DNA of 15,936 nt from DATJPR01 sp035506295 (GTDB lineage Bacteria > Bacteroidota > Ignavibacteria > UBA10030 > UBA6906). The notes beneath the pieces are model-generated. The model worked only from the letters and a program-made list of their open reading frames with translations. It did not search any database and was not told the origin of the DNA. Of the stretch, positions 14,955-15,936 are shown one piece after another (the stretch's first letter is position 1; each line of letters opens with the position of its first letter). Both the position numbers and the translations under genes were made by a program. The stretch covers positions 1 through 15,936 of the forward strand of contig DATJPR010000137.1 in assembly GCA_035506295.1 (NCBI GenBank), read 5' to 3'.

Positions 14955-15917
14955 CTACACCTGGATCAGGAGAATGGCGAATCCGCCCACCTCCTTGTCG
15001 AGGAACACCGAGTGGAGCTTGCCTCGCTTTTCCGTGCGGGTATTTTCCAGGATGCCGATGCCCTGCGCGGAACAGTACGCCACGGCACGCTGGAGGAAGT
15101 GTGTTCCGATCGCAATGTGGCCGCGCGTGCCCGGGGATTTCTGTTTCATGAACTCGAATTGTGATTCAACGGAGACGGACTGGGCCGTCTCGGACAGATC
15201 CATCCGGAACACGCGGGAGAGAAGACCGGCGTCCTCTGCCGCCTCCTGAGGGGAACCGCTGTGGATTCCGACCTGCGCGAGTCGGAATCCGAGCATCGTC
15301 GAAACCGCGCGGGCGGAGATGTGCGTGATCTGGTCGAAGGCCCCTGCCCCGATAAGATCCGCCTTGACCATCCAGCTCCCTCCGCAAGCAACGACCGGAG
15401 GGAACTTCAGGTAGGAGAGAAGGTTCGACTCGTCGATACCGCCCGTCGGGATGAACCTGAGCTGCCTGAACGGCGCGCTCATGGCCTGGAGATACTCGAG
15501 ACCGCCGTTCGCCTCGGCAGGGAAGAATTTGACCACCGTGAGTCCAAGATCCAGTGCAGCTTCAACATCCGACGGCGTCGCGACCCCGGGGATGACCGTC
15601 ATCTTCACAGATCGGCAATACTCCACCACTTTTCGATTCAACCCCGGCGAGACGATATATCGGGCTCCCGCGCCGATCGCCGATTTGGCCTGCTCGACAC
15701 TGAGCACCGTACCCGCCCCGATCACCATCGAGGGCACGGCTTTCGTGATTCTGTCGATGGCATGCTCGGCCGCCTGCGTCCGGAAGGTGACCTCCATCGT
15801 CGACAGACCGCCGGCAACCAGAGCGTTGGCCAGCGGCACGGCGCGCGCGTCATCATCGATAACCACCACGGGAATTATCCCGCACAATTCCAGAGTTGCG
15901 AGTACGTCGGTCATCAT
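14955..15917 (-). CDS. KDPG/KHG aldolase with C-terminal VOC-like domain
   Basis: This 320-residue cytoplasmic enzyme has residues 1-205 matching class I 2-keto-3-deoxy-6-phosphogluconate aldolase: MEVTFRT with E42 as the general acid/base, VVKFFPAE with the Schiff-base Lys130, and PTGGI with T158. The reaction splits KDPG to pyruvate and glyceraldehyde-3-phosphate, the end of uronate and Entner-Doudoroff breakdown. Ordinary family members are about 210 residues; here a further ~110 residues look like a vicinal-oxygen-chelate (glyoxalase-like) module (QVGIH with H219, GHIAIGTHFLQRAVAY with H267, terminal GGFAILLIQV). Such extended forms are known. The start is one of two tandem ATGs (15917, 15914) with GGA 7 bases upstream. 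It is the first visible gene of the operon; anything further upstream is outside the window. Confidence 0.93.
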   Translation of the reverse strand: MMTDVLATLELCGIIPVVVIDDDARAVPLANALVAGGLSTMEVTFRTQAAEHAIDRITKAVPSMVIGAGTVLSVEQAKSAIGAGARYIVSPGLNRKVVEYCRSVKMTVIPGVATPSDVEAALDLGLTVVKFFPAEANGGLEYLQAMSAPFRQLRFIPTGGIDESNLLSYLKFPPVVACGGSWMVKADLIGAGAFDQITHISARAVSTMLGFRLAQVGIHSGSPQEAAEDAGLLSRVFRMDLSETAQSVSVESQFEFMKQKSPGTRGHIAIGTHFLQRAVAYCSAQGIGILENTRTEKRGKLHSVFLDKEVGGFAILLIQV

Positions 15918-15936
15918 CGTTTATCCGGAAGTAAAT

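Overview
The window is GC-rich, protein-dense bacterial chromosome. It carries eleven confident protein-coding genes, two good small-gene candidates, and no rRNA, tRNA, CRISPR array or insertion sequence that I can see. The gene families point to the Bacteroidota/Chlorobiota/Ignavibacteria side of the tree: a Bacteroidota-type alternative GlmU, a GldA/GldF/GldG-type ABC exporter with a DUF4340 partner, a DUF4861 secreted protein, and a NagB domain fused to a PIG-L domain. Several genes have recognisable Shine-Dalgarno sequences (AAGGA, AAGGG, AAGGAG). This is unlike classical Bacteroidia and fits a deeper lineage of the group better. The lineage call is inference from gene content only.

Layout. 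(1) Positions 1-6457, minus strand: an amino-sugar block. In transcription order it holds a canonical glucosamine-6-phosphate deaminase (nagB), an alternative GlmU-like nucleotidyltransferase/acetyltransferase 11 bases downstream, a strong intrinsic terminator, then a second unit with a sodium:solute symporter and a long NagB-like + PIG-L-like composite protein that runs off the left edge. (2) Positions 6458-7124: a mostly non-coding divergent region holding a 49-residue small gene with a strong ribosome binding site, a terminator-like hairpin directly in front of nagB (possible attenuator), and the promoters of both directions. (3) Positions 7125-11305, plus strand: a four-gene operon for an ABC exporter (ATPase, ABC-2 permease, GldG-like auxiliary membrane protein, DUF4340 membrane-anchored protein). 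(4) Positions 11306-11643: a convergent gap with hairpins and a possible small secreted peptide gene. (5) Positions 11644-15917, minus strand: a glycan/uronate catabolic operon in the order KDPG aldolase with a C-terminal VOC-like domain, secreted DUF4861 protein, secreted GH2 beta-glycosidase.

How the genes may work together. The minus-strand blocks look like carbohydrate use. A secreted GH2 enzyme and DUF4861 protein would act outside the cytoplasm, KDPG aldolase would finish uronate breakdown to pyruvate and a triose phosphate, and the nagB block links amino sugars to glycolysis and to UDP-GlcNAc synthesis with its own transporter. The ABC exporter operon is a separate unit of unknown substrate. 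The points most worth a second look are the NagB/PIG-L composite, whose NagB domain lacks one catalytic glutamate and whose PIG-L motif is atypical, the leader of nagB, and the two small genes.
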